A stretch of DNA of 64,000 nucleotides, taken from the NCBI RefSeq assembly GCF_003944835.1, contig NZ_RWIV01000001.1, positions 969,501 to 1,033,500 of the forward strand. Reading direction: 5' to 3'. Of the stretch, positions 56,696 through 64,000 are shown piece by piece; position 1 is the first letter of the stretch; every line of letters starts with the position of its first letter. The notes below the pieces were generated by a model. It saw only the letters and a program-made list of their open reading frames with translations. It did no database searches and was not told the DNA's origin. A program made the translations under genes and the position numbers. This DNA comes from Bacillus sp. HMF5848. GTDB taxonomy: Bacteria; Bacillota; Bacilli; Bacillales; HMF5848.

Positions 56696-58342
56696 ATGGA
56701 ACTGTTACAGGTTACCGTTGGTGAGCTGCTGTCGAAAAAGGCAGAGAAGCATCCTGATCATGAAGCGGTTGTGTACCCGGACCGTGACTTGAAAATGACA
56801 TACAAGGAGTTCAATGACCATTGTCATAAGGTAGCGAAGGGGCTCATCCATTTAGGTATTCAAGCGGGAGAGCACGTAGCAATCTGGGCGACAAATAAGC
56901 CCGAATGGCTAACAAGTCAATTTGCCACGGCAAAGGCTGGGGCTGTGCTTGTTACTGTCAATACGAATTATCAACGAGCAGAGCTTGAATACTTATTAAA
57001 GCAATCTGATTCAACTACTCTTATTTTAATGGAGAAATTTCGTGATACGTCCTACATCAACACTTTGTATGAAATTGCACCAGAGCTAAAGACGAGTGAG
57101 CCCGGTCAGCTTGAATCAAAAGCACTGCCATGTTTAAAAAACGTTATTGTACTTGGAGAAAATAAATACCCGGGTACATTCAATTGGGGTGATGTAGTTG
57201 AGATGGGGGCACAAGTATCCGACGAAACACTACTAGCACGTGAACAATCTCTCCATCCACAAGATGTTATTAACATGCAATATACATCAGGTACTACAGG
57301 ATTTCCAAAAGGAGTGATGCTCACTCACTCTAACATTGTGAATAATGCCTACAACATTGCGAGCTGCATGAATCTAACGCAAAATGACAGGCTATGCATT
57401 CCTGTCCCATTTTTCCATTGCTTTGGTTGTGTGCTTGGAACACTCGCCTGTGTCACAGTAGGGGCTACGATGGTACCTGTAGTTGAGTTTCAACCCGCAG
57501 CAGTGTTAGAAGCGGTTGAAAAAGAAAAATGTACAGCGTTACACGGGGTTCCAACTATGTTTATCGCAGAATTAAACGATCCGAGCTTCCTTTCTTATAA
57601 GCTTGAGTCCCTTCGAACCGGTATTATGGCAGGCTCGAATTGCCCGATAGAGGTGATGAAGGCTGTTATTGAAAAAATGGGGGCAACTGATATAACAATT
57701 GCCTATGGTCAAACAGAATCTTCACCGGTAATTACTCAGACGAGAACGGATGACCCGATTGAGATTAGAGTTGAATCAGTGGGGCGAGCGTTACCTAATG
57801 TAGAAGTGAAAATTGTTGAACCCGGCACCACAAATGAAGTGCCTAGGGGTATCCAAGGTGAGCTTTGTACACGTGGCTATCATGTCATGCGAGGCTATTA
57901 CAATAATGATGCCGCAACAAAAGATGCGATAGATGTTGAAGGTTGGCTTCATACAGGCGATTTAGCTGTCATGGATGAAAACGGCTACTGTCGTATTACA
58001 GGTAGATTAAAAGACATGATTATTCGAGGTGGGGAAAATATTTACCCGCGTGAAATTGAGGAGTTTTTATATAAACATCCTGCCATTTTGGATGTGCAGG
58101 TCGTCGGCATCCCTGATGAAAAATATGGGGAAGAGGTTATGGCTTGGATTATCCCAAAGCAAGGTATCGAGTTAACAGAAGATGATATAAGACAATTTTG
58201 TAAGGGCAACATTTCAAGGCACAAAATCCCGCGCTATATTGCGTTTACGAATGAGTACCCTATGACAGCCTCTGGGAAGATTCAAAAGTTTCGACTGAGG
58301 GAGCAAGCAAAAAGCATTGTGCAAGGAGGTAGCCATGTTTGA
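56696..58342 (+). CDS. yngI: acyl-CoA synthetase, YngI type
   Basis: A 548-aa ANL-superfamily ligase. YTSGTTGFPKGVMLTHSNI is the P-loop, then YGQTESSPV, YNNDAATKDAI, WLHTGDLAVMDENGYCRITG, RLKDMIIRGGENIYPREIE and the acceptor Lys in MTASGKIQKFR. It forms an acyl-CoA from a fatty or branched acid and feeds the preceding dehydrogenase. It overlaps the biotin carboxylase gene by 8 bp. AAGGAGG precedes ATG. The gap before it carries a tandem array rather than a terminator. Confidence 0.93.
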   Translation: MELLQVTVGELLSKKAEKHPDHEAVVYPDRDLKMTYKEFNDHCHKVAKGLIHLGIQAGEHVAIWATNKPEWLTSQFATAKAGAVLVTVNTNYQRAELEYLLKQSDSTTLILMEKFRDTSYINTLYEIAPELKTSEPGQLESKALPCLKNVIVLGENKYPGTFNWGDVVEMGAQVSDETLLAREQSLHPQDVINMQYTSGTTGFPKGVMLTHSNIVNNAYNIASCMNLTQNDRLCIPVPFFHCFGCVLGTLACVTVGATMVPVVEFQPAAVLEAVEKEKCTALHGVPTMFIAELNDPSFLSYKLESLRTGIMAGSNCPIEVMKAVIEKMGATDITIAYGQTESSPVITQTRTDDPIEIRVESVGRALPNVEVKIVEPGTTNEVPRGIQGELCTRGYHVMRGYYNNDAATKDAIDVEGWLHTGDLAVMDENGYCRITGRLKDMIIRGGENIYPREIEEFLYKHPAILDVQVVGIPDEKYGEEVMAWIIPKQGIELTEDDIRQFCKGNISRHKIPRYIAFTNEYPMTASGKIQKFRLREQAKSIVQGGSHV

Positions 58343-59672
58343 AAAAATACTAATAGCGAATCGCGGAGAAATAGCAGTCCGCATTATGAAAACATGTCAA
58401 AAGCTACAAATCAAAACAGTGGCTATCTATTCGGAAGCCGATAAAGACGCCCCTCACGTCAAGCTTGCTGATGAAGCATATTTAATTGGGCCACCACGTG
58501 TCAATGAGAGTTACTTAGTAATCGATAAAATAATCGCAATTGCTAAACAAACGAATGTAAATGCTATTCATCCAGGCTACGGTCTATTATCTGAAAATTC
58601 AACGTTTGCAAGGCGCTGTGAAAGAGAGGACATTATCTTCATTGGTCCCACAGCGGATGTAATAGAAAAGATGGGGAGTAAGATTGAGGCGCGACGCACG
58701 ATGCAGGAAGCGGGTGTGCCGATAGTGCCAGGCTATACAAATTCTCTTCAGGATGAAGAAGAAGCTATAAAAATAGCAAACGAAATTGGCTATCCGGTTA
58801 TGCTGAAGGCTTCAGCGGGTGGAGGCGGAATTGGGATGCAAGTGGTCAGCTGTGATGACGATATTCGTAAAGCTTTTAAAAGTAACCAGCAGCGGGCTAC
58901 AAACTTTTTTGGTGATGGCACCATGTATATCGAAAAATACATTGAGAACCCGCGCCATATAGAAGTACAAATTCTTGCAGATCAAAAAGGAACGACTGTG
59001 CACCTTTGGGAACGAGATTGTTCGATTCAAAGGCGTCATCAAAAGGTTGTCGAGGAAGCGCCCTCGCCGTTTTTAGATGACATAACACGTGCAAGCATGG
59101 GAGATGCAGCCGTTCGCGCAGCGAAACATATAGGGTATAGCAACGCTGGTACTATTGAGTTTCTCGTGGATGAGCAAAAGAATTTTTACTTCCTAGAAAT
59201 GAATACACGCATTCAAGTGGAGCACCCGGTAACAGAGGAGATTACAGGACTAGACTTAGTAGAACAACAAATTCGGATTGCTGCTGGAAGCCCTTTACAG
59301 CTCACTCAATCAGACATAAAAGGCACTGGCCACGCGATAGAGGTACGAATCTACGCAGAAGATCCGAATACATTTTTTCCATCACCAGGGAAAATAACAG
59401 AGATGTCGTTTTTACAGGAGTCATGGATACGTTATGAGCTTGGCGTTGAAGCGGGAATGACAGTAACGCCGTTCTATGATCCTATGATTGCGAAGGTAGT
59501 AGTGTCAGGTACGACGCGTACAGAGGCTATAGATAAGCTTCGCCAGGCATTAGCAGGCTACCGTGTAGAGGGAATAAAAACAAATATACCGTTTCTTCGG
59601 GAGGTTATCGACCACCCAACATTCTTACAAGGCGAGGCAACGACCAATTTTATTAAAGAGGTGAGACGATGA
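58335..59672 (+). CDS. yngH: biotin carboxylase subunit, methylcrotonyl-CoA carboxylase type
   Basis: A 445-aa ATP-grasp biotin carboxylase. The motifs are the start EKILIANRGEIAVRIMKTC, the glycine-rich loop KASAGGGGIGMQVV, ERDCSIQRRHQKVVEEAPSP and FLEMNTRIQVEHPVTEEITG. It carboxylates biotin on the small partner encoded next. ATG 58335 is preceded by AAGGAGG inside the end of yngI. A GTG at 58317 has no SD. YngH of B. subtilis is the counterpart. Confidence 0.94.
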   Translation: MFEKILIANRGEIAVRIMKTCQKLQIKTVAIYSEADKDAPHVKLADEAYLIGPPRVNESYLVIDKIIAIAKQTNVNAIHPGYGLLSENSTFARRCEREDIIFIGPTADVIEKMGSKIEARRTMQEAGVPIVPGYTNSLQDEEEAIKIANEIGYPVMLKASAGGGGIGMQVVSCDDDIRKAFKSNQQRATNFFGDGTMYIEKYIENPRHIEVQILADQKGTTVHLWERDCSIQRRHQKVVEEAPSPFLDDITRASMGDAAVRAAKHIGYSNAGTIEFLVDEQKNFYFLEMNTRIQVEHPVTEEITGLDLVEQQIRIAAGSPLQLTQSDIKGTGHAIEVRIYAEDPNTFFPSPGKITEMSFLQESWIRYELGVEAGMTVTPFYDPMIAKVVVSGTTRTEAIDKLRQALAGYRVEGIKTNIPFLREVIDHPTFLQGEATTNFIKEVRR

Positions 59673-59881
59673 CAAAGGTTCTAGCGAGTATGGCCGGGAA
59701 TGTATGGAAAGTGCTTGTTTCAGAAGGAGATGAAGTGACAAATGGCCAGGATGTTGTCATTTTAGAGTCGATGAAGATGGAAATTCCTATTGCAGCCGAG
59801 CAGGTTGGTGTGGTGAAGGGTGTTAAGGTAGCGGAAGGCGATTTTGTAAATGAAGGCGATGTTCTTATGGAGCTAGACTAA
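59669..59881 (+). CDS. yngHB: biotin carboxyl carrier protein
   Basis: A 70-aa biotinyl domain. LESMKMEIPI contains the biotinylated Lys36 in the ESMKM motif, and the chain folds as a compact lipoyl/biotinyl barrel. It carries carboxybiotin between YngH and YngE. It overlaps yngH by 4 bp (ATGA), and the next gene starts 2 bp later. Confidence 0.93.
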   Translation: MTKVLASMAGNVWKVLVSEGDEVTNGQDVVILESMKMEIPIAAEQVGVVKGVKVAEGDFVNEGDVLMELD

Positions 59882-59883
59882 TT

Positions 59884-60792
59884 ATGAATCTACCGGCAAC
59901 TGTAGAAATAAAGGAAGTCGGCCCACGAGATGGGTTGCAAAATGAGAGTAAGTCTGTTAGTACGGAAGATAAAATTCAGCTCATAAATCATTTATCTCAA
60001 AGTGGTTTGAAGTACATTGAAGTAACATCCTTTGTCAATCCAAAGTGGATTCCACAGCTTGCTGATGCAAGTGAAGTAGCTTCTCGGATTGAGAGAATTG
60101 AAGGTGTGACATATGCTGCATTAGTTCCAAATGAACGCGGCTTACAGCGGGCGCTCCAAACCGGTATCGATGAGATCTCCGTGTTTTTATCAGCAAGTGA
60201 GACTCATAATCGGAAGAATATCAATAAATCAATTGAAGATACATTGCCGATTTTAAAAAATGTTATTCAAGAGGCGAAAGCTGCAGGCAAGACTGTTAGA
60301 GGATATATTTCCACAGTCATTGAATGTCCGTACGAGGGGTTAGTTAACGCTTCGCAAGTAAACCGAATTGCCGATGTGCTTCTGGAGTTTGGCGTTCGAG
60401 AGCTTTCGTTAGGTGACACAATTGGAGTAGCTACGCCACTTGAAGTGGAGGCGTTGTTAGCAACGATGTGCAATTCTATACCTCCAAGTAAAATCGCTAT
60501 GCACTTTCATGATACGCATGGTACAGCTCTAGCAAATATATTAACATCCATGCAAATGGGGATTTACAAGTTTGATAGTTCAATAGGGGGCTTGGGAGGC
60601 TGCCCATATGCGCCGGGTGCGTCCGGTAATGTCGCAACAGAGGACGTAGTATATATGCTTGAACGAATGGGAGTTTCTACTGGTGTAAGGTCAGAGGTTT
60701 TAACAACAGTGACAAAGTATTTAGAAAATCAAGTTGGTTTGCGTCTAAATAGTTGTCATAGTCAAATATTTCGAGCAGGAGGCGAAGGATGA
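59884..60792 (+). CDS. yngG: hydroxymethylglutaryl-CoA lyase
   Basis: A 302-aa TIM-barrel lyase splitting HMG-CoA to acetoacetate and acetyl-CoA. KEVGPRDGLQNESK, the metal-site phrase HFHDTHGTALANI and the catalytic-cysteine region GLGGCPYAPGASGNVATEDV are present. It completes the leucine route with YngF. It overlaps the hydratase gene by 4 bp. It is also called MvaB in annotation; it is a lyase, not the synthase of the mevalonate route. Confidence 0.95.
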   Translation: MNLPATVEIKEVGPRDGLQNESKSVSTEDKIQLINHLSQSGLKYIEVTSFVNPKWIPQLADASEVASRIERIEGVTYAALVPNERGLQRALQTGIDEISVFLSASETHNRKNINKSIEDTLPILKNVIQEAKAAGKTVRGYISTVIECPYEGLVNASQVNRIADVLLEFGVRELSLGDTIGVATPLEVEALLATMCNSIPPSKIAMHFHDTHGTALANILTSMQMGIYKFDSSIGGLGGCPYAPGASGNVATEDVVYMLERMGVSTGVRSEVLTTVTKYLENQVGLRLNSCHSQIFRAGGEG

Positions 60793-61568
60793 CACCATTA
60801 GTTTTAAAAGAAAAAGTAAACGAACATATCGCAATTATTACGTTAAATAGACCTGAAGCGGCTAATGCTTTGAGCATACAGCTGCTGCATGAATTAATAG
60901 ATTTGGTGGAACAAATTCACTATGATTCTTCCGTTCGCTGTGTCATCTTAACAGGTGCTGGTGAAAATGTATTCTGTGCTGGGGCCGATTTAAAGGAACG
61001 AGCAGGTATGGGAGACGAGGATGTTAAAAAGCATGTCGCACTCATACGGAAAGCAATAGACACTGTGGAAAAGTTGCCGCAGCCAGTCATTTGTGCGATA
61101 AATGGGGCTGCTTTTGGCGGAGGGTTAGAGTTGGCGCTAGCTTGTGATATAAGAATAGCTGTCGCAAATGCGAAGCTTGGCTTAACGGAGACAAGTCTCG
61201 GTATTATTCCAGGAGCAGGCGGTACACAACGGTTACCTAGATTAATAGGCACTGGAAAGGCGAAGGAATTAATATTCACAGCTGCAAAAATAAATGCGAA
61301 AACTGCACAGCAATTAGGTGTGGTCGAACAGGTTGTGCAGGAGGGGGCAATATCGAACGCGTTGATACTCGCAGAACAAATTTCGCGCAACGCTCCGCTA
61401 GCACTGATTCATGCGAAGCTTGCAATAAATAAAGGGATTGAATGTGATTTGGAAACTGGTTTAGCAATTGAGGAGATGGCATACGAGCAAATCATTCGAA
61501 CGAATGACCGTATAGAAGGATTGCGTGCGTTTCGGGAAAAGCGTCCACCAGAATATAAGGGTGAATAA
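60789..61568 (+). CDS. yngF: enoyl-CoA hydratase, methylglutaconyl-CoA type
   Basis: A 259-aa crotonase-fold enzyme. CAGADLKERAGM is the first oxyanion/CoA motif; AINGAAFGGGLELALACDIR and ETSLGIIPGAGGTQRLPRL carry the active-site glutamates. In this operon it should hydrate 3-methylglutaconyl-CoA to HMG-CoA. The ATGA overlap with the lyase and the close spacing to YngE imply a single transcript. Confidence 0.93.
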   Translation: MTPLVLKEKVNEHIAIITLNRPEAANALSIQLLHELIDLVEQIHYDSSVRCVILTGAGENVFCAGADLKERAGMGDEDVKKHVALIRKAIDTVEKLPQPVICAINGAAFGGGLELALACDIRIAVANAKLGLTETSLGIIPGAGGTQRLPRLIGTGKAKELIFTAAKINAKTAQQLGVVEQVVQEGAISNALILAEQISRNAPLALIHAKLAINKGIECDLETGLAIEEMAYEQIIRTNDRIEGLRAFREKRPPEYKGE

Positions 61569-61582
61569 GGAGGAAAAAATCA

Positions 61583-63112
61583 TTGTCACGATCAGATGAA
61601 CTATTAGATAAAAAAGCACACATTCACCAAGGGGGAGACAAAAAGTATCACGAGAAAAATAAAGAACAAGGAAAATTATTTGTACGCGAACGCCTTGCGT
61701 TACTTTTTGATGAAGACGTCCAATTTGAAGATGCCGAGTTTGCTAACTGTTTAGCAAGTGGCCTTCCTGCTGATGGTGTGGTGACGGCAGTTGGAACAAT
61801 ACATGGTCAAACTGTTTGTGTAATGGCAAATGATTCGACGGTCAAAGCTGGTTCTTGGGGAGCACGTACCGTTGAAAAAATCATTCGCATTCAAGAGACG
61901 GCCGAAAAGCTTCAATGCCCGATGCTATACTTAGTCGATTCAGCTGGGGCGCGGATTACAGATCAAGTAGAAATGTTTCCAGGACGACGGGGAGCGGGGC
62001 GAATATTTTATAATCAAGTAAAGCTTTCAGGAAAAGTACCGCAAGTTTGTTTGTTATTCGGTCCATCCGCTGCTGGTGGTGCATACATTCCAGCGTTTTG
62101 TGATGTCGTTGTCATGGTGGAAGGCAATGCTTCTATGTACTTAGGTTCTCCGCGTATGGCTGAAATGGTCATTGGAGAAAAGGTGACTCTTGAGGAGATG
62201 GGCGGTGCGCGCATGCATTGCTCTGTGTCTGGCTGTGGCGACGTGCTTGTAAAAACAGAAGAAGAAGCGATAGCATTTGCGCGCCGCTATTTGTCATATT
62301 TTCCAGCGAATTATAAGCAAACAGTCCCTGTTGTGAAAGGGAGTGAACCTAAGAAGTTTAGTACAAGTATTGAAGATTTATTACCTGCGAATCAAAATGC
62401 ACCGTTCAATATGTACGACTTAATTGAACGTTTTATTGATGATGACTCTTTTTGTGAAATTAAAAAATTGTTTGCTCCTGAGCTAATTACGGGGTTAGCG
62501 CGACTGGATGGGAAGTCTATTGGTATAATCGCCAACCAACCTCGTGTAAAAGGAGGCGTTCTATTTCATGACTCGGCAGATAAAGCAGCAAAATTTATAA
62601 CATTATGCGATGCCTTCAACATCCCGCTCGTATTCTTAGTGGATATTCCTGGATTTATGATTGGAACGAAGGTAGAGCGTGCGGGTATCATTCGTCACGG
62701 AGCAAAAATGATTGCAGCGATGAGTGAAGCAACAGTCCCGAAAATATCGATTGTTGTACGGAAAGCCTATGGGGCAGGTCTTTATGCGATGGCGGGTCCA
62801 GCGTTTGAACCAGATTGCTGTTTGGCATTTCCGCACGCACAAATTGCTGTAATGGGCCCTGAAGCCGCGGTTAACGCCGTATATGCTAATAAAATTGCTT
62901 CACTTCCAGAGGGAGACCGATCTGCTTTTATCGAAGAAAAGCGTGAGGAGTATAAAAAAGATATCGACATTTATCATTTAGCTGCCGAAATGGTCATTGA
63001 CGCAATTATCGCGCCAAACAGTTTACGTGAAGAACTAAATCATCGCTTACGGGCATATGAAACAAAGTGCTTAACTTTCTCAGAAAGAAAGCATGGAGTG
63101 TATCCTGTCTAA
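61583..63112 (+). CDS. yngE: acyl-CoA carboxylase carboxyltransferase subunit
   Basis: A 509-aa biotin-dependent carboxyltransferase, methylcrotonyl-CoA (or propionyl-CoA) type. LVDSAGARITDQVEMFPGRR and FGPSAAGGAYIPAFCDV are the N-terminal crotonase-like half; VDIPGFMIGTKVERAGIIRH and VRKAYGAGLYAMAGPAFEPD are the C-terminal half. It transfers CO2 from YngHB to the acyl-CoA. TTG 61583 follows AAGGAGG. It is the final gene of the operon, followed by a terminator. Acyl specificity is inferred from neighbours. Confidence 0.94.
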   Translation: MSRSDELLDKKAHIHQGGDKKYHEKNKEQGKLFVRERLALLFDEDVQFEDAEFANCLASGLPADGVVTAVGTIHGQTVCVMANDSTVKAGSWGARTVEKIIRIQETAEKLQCPMLYLVDSAGARITDQVEMFPGRRGAGRIFYNQVKLSGKVPQVCLLFGPSAAGGAYIPAFCDVVVMVEGNASMYLGSPRMAEMVIGEKVTLEEMGGARMHCSVSGCGDVLVKTEEEAIAFARRYLSYFPANYKQTVPVVKGSEPKKFSTSIEDLLPANQNAPFNMYDLIERFIDDDSFCEIKKLFAPELITGLARLDGKSIGIIANQPRVKGGVLFHDSADKAAKFITLCDAFNIPLVFLVDIPGFMIGTKVERAGIIRHGAKMIAAMSEATVPKISIVVRKAYGAGLYAMAGPAFEPDCCLAFPHAQIAVMGPEAAVNAVYANKIASLPEGDRSAFIEEKREEYKKDIDIYHLAAEMVIDAIIAPNSLREELNHRLRAYETKCLTFSERKHGVYPV

Positions 63113-63158
63113 AAAAGTACTATAGAAAAGATAACTCACTTATTATTTTTTTGAACTG

Positions 63159-63200
63159 AACTGCATTGTGTCAGGTAGACATAGTGCAGTTTATTTTATT
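63159..63200 (+). terminator. intrinsic terminator of the yng-type operon
   Basis: AACTGCATTGTGTC pairs with GACATAGTGCAGTT (63159-63172 with 63178-63191, two wobble pairs), followed by a T-rich tail. Confidence 0.8.
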
Positions 63201-63301
63201 GGGAGGGTTAGCTTTTTCCCGTCTCCCTAAAAAAGCCTGTCTTTTTAATTTTTATTGAAAGAATTTATCTGAAAGAAAATCATAGAGATGTAAGTGTTTA
63301 G

Positions 63302-63330
63302 AGCCGTTTTTCTATCGGCTTATTTTTTTT
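63302..63330 (+). terminator. second terminator-like hairpin
   Basis: AGCCG (63302-63306) pairs with CGGCT (63316-63320), then TATTTTTTTT. The stem is short but the T-tract strong. Confidence 0.5.
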
Positions 63331-63343
63331 GTCGAACTTTTTA

Positions 63344-63360
63344 TGTAAGAAAATATAACA
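63344..63360 (+). promoter_or_regulatory. TnrA/GlnR site 1
   Basis: TGTAAGAAAATATAACA is a perfect match to the TnrA/GlnR consensus TGTNAN7TNACA. Its centre is about 50 bp before the expected start of transcription, the position used by TnrA for activation. Confidence 0.75.
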
Positions 63361-63366
63361 TAAGTA

Positions 63367-63396
63367 TTGACTATTATCTGAATCTTGTAATATATT
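63367..63396 (+). promoter_or_regulatory. candidate amtB promoter
   Basis: TTGACT (63367-63372), an 18-bp spacer and TATATT (63391-63396). Site 2 overlaps its -10. Confidence 0.6.
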
Positions 63397-63402
63397 ATAA
63401 CA
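63386..63402 (+). promoter_or_regulatory. TnrA/GlnR site 2
   Basis: TGTAATATATTATAACA matches TGTNAN7TNACA perfectly and covers the -10 box, a repressing position. Confidence 0.65.
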
Positions 63403-63407
63403 AACGA

Positions 63408-63424
63408 TGTAACAAAACCTAACA
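63408..63424 (+). promoter_or_regulatory. TnrA/GlnR site 3
   Basis: TGTAACAAAACCTAACA is a third perfect match to TGTNAN7TNACA, in the leader just before the SD. Confidence 0.6.
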
Positions 63425-63444
63425 TAAGGGAGATGAACAAAAAA

Positions 63445-64000
63445 ATGAATGCTGAAACTTTATCATTTGCTTTGGACTCATTATGGGTAATGGTGGCGGC
63501 GGTCTTAGTTATTGGAATGCAAGCAGGATTTGCTTTATTAGAAGCAGGATCAACAAGGATGAAAAACTCTGCACACGTAGCGGGAAAACAAATACTTAGC
63601 TTTGCGATTGCAAGTATAGCGTTTTGGGCAGTTGGTTTTGGAATTACGTTTGGAGCGGGAAATAGCTTCATAGGAACATCAGGCTGGTTCTTAATCGGTG
63701 ATGAAGCTACATTCGATTCACTATCATGGGCGAATGTTCCACTAGAACTTAAATTTTTATTCCAAATGGCATTTGTTGGTGTATCGTTAGCAATTGCTTG
63801 GGGGGGCTTTGCTGAACGTGCGAAATTAGCAGTATATTTTGTGTTTGGTACGATTTTCGTTATTGCGATTTATCCAGTTATTGGTCACTGGGTATGGGGT
63901 GGCGGTTGGTTAGGTGCCATGGGGATGCAGGACTTTGCAGGTTCAACAGTCGTACATTTACAAGGTGCGATAGCAGCTTTAATTGCTACAATTCTTTTAG
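63445..64000 (+). CDS. amtB: ammonium transporter, partial at window end
   Basis: The first 185 residues of an Amt/NrgA-type channel; the window ends inside the gene. Five or so membrane helices are present, with MQAGFALLEAGSTRMKNSA, GGFAERAKLAVYFVFGT and GHWVWGGGWLGAMGMQDFAG as family signatures, and VVHLQGA contains the first pore His. The channel admits ammonia/ammonium. ATG 63445 is chosen, though AAGGGAG ends 12 nt before it; an ATG at 63433 abuts that SD. Three perfect TnrA/GlnR sites precede the gene, so nitrogen control is nearly certain. A GlnK partner, if present, lies beyond the window. Confidence 0.93.
   Translation, partial: MNAETLSFALDSLWVMVAAVLVIGMQAGFALLEAGSTRMKNSAHVAGKQILSFAIASIAFWAVGFGITFGAGNSFIGTSGWFLIGDEATFDSLSWANVPLELKFLFQMAFVGVSLAIAWGGFAERAKLAVYFVFGTIFVIAIYPVIGHWVWGGGWLGAMGMQDFAGSTVVHLQGAIAALIATILL

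Overview
The window is an AT-rich chromosomal segment from an endospore-forming member of the Bacillaceae. The evidence is a tricistronic GerA-type germinant receptor with a sigma-G-like promoter, SpoVR, YhdB, YhcT/YhcU/YhcX, PgcA, a Yrk-type persulfide operon, a YngJ-to-YngE-type leucine-degradation operon, strong Shine-Dalgarno sites with frequent GTG/TTG starts, and intrinsic terminators throughout. The genus cannot be fixed from the sequence alone. No rRNA, tRNA, CRISPR array, prophage or insertion sequence was seen.

Layout. 0.1-2.4 kb: a LacI-family regulator behind a promoter with two cre-like sites, a small PH-like membrane protein, and a DinB protein. 2.7-6.3 kb: germinant receptor A-B-C. 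6.3-11.7 kb: aspartokinase, GntP-family permease, ATP-grasp protein, RluA-type pseudouridine synthase and YhcU. 12-20.6 kb: PAS histidine kinase, BdbC with a thioredoxin-like partner, YhcX (GNAT-nitrilase fusion), PgcA, YhdB and SpoVR, in an order partly shared with B. subtilis. 20.7-26.3 kb: a persulfide/sulfur-carrier operon (TusA, two DsrE proteins, two rhodanese proteins, a metallo-beta-lactamase dioxygenase, a TauE exporter, a DUF2892 protein, a methyltransferase), with three ATACC-N6-GGTAT operators. 26.4-30.4 kb: galK-galE-galT. 30.6-34.9 kb: GGDEF protein, an unknown membrane-anchored protein, type I pullulanase. 35-38 kb: TetR regulator with an ABC exporter. 38.3-39.8 kb: a channel-like protein with five repeated helix units. 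39.9-43.2 kb: modABC divergent from a one-component regulator, with helically phased operators between. 43.4-51.9 kb: small membrane protein, ECF sigma/membrane protein/ABC module, a lipoprotein, an acetyltransferase, a secreted DUF3887-hydrolase-SLH protein and small unknowns. 51.9-63.1 kb: acyl-CoA synthetase, TetR regulator and the YngJ-I-H-HB-G-F-E operon. 63.4-64 kb: an ammonium transporter cut by the window end, with three perfect TnrA/GlnR sites.

The genes form several pathways. Gal enzymes, PgcA and pullulanase link galactose and glucan use to UDP-glucose and glucose-1-phosphate. The Yrk-type proteins handle persulfide sulfur. The Yng-type enzymes take a leucine-derived acyl-CoA to acetoacetate and acetyl-CoA; in B. 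subtilis the homologous operon is a mother-cell (sigma-E) operon, but I could not identify a sigma-E promoter here.

The most unusual non-coding signal is a set of intergenic tandem arrays with unrelated sequences that all step by about 20.5-21 bp (two DNA helical turns): six ATGCGT units before spoVR, two ATCGCACCAAA units in the sulfur operon, nineteen TTCTTGAAAA units with an exact 82-bp higher-order period before the acyl-CoA dehydrogenase gene, and nine ATGCGT units just after that gene.
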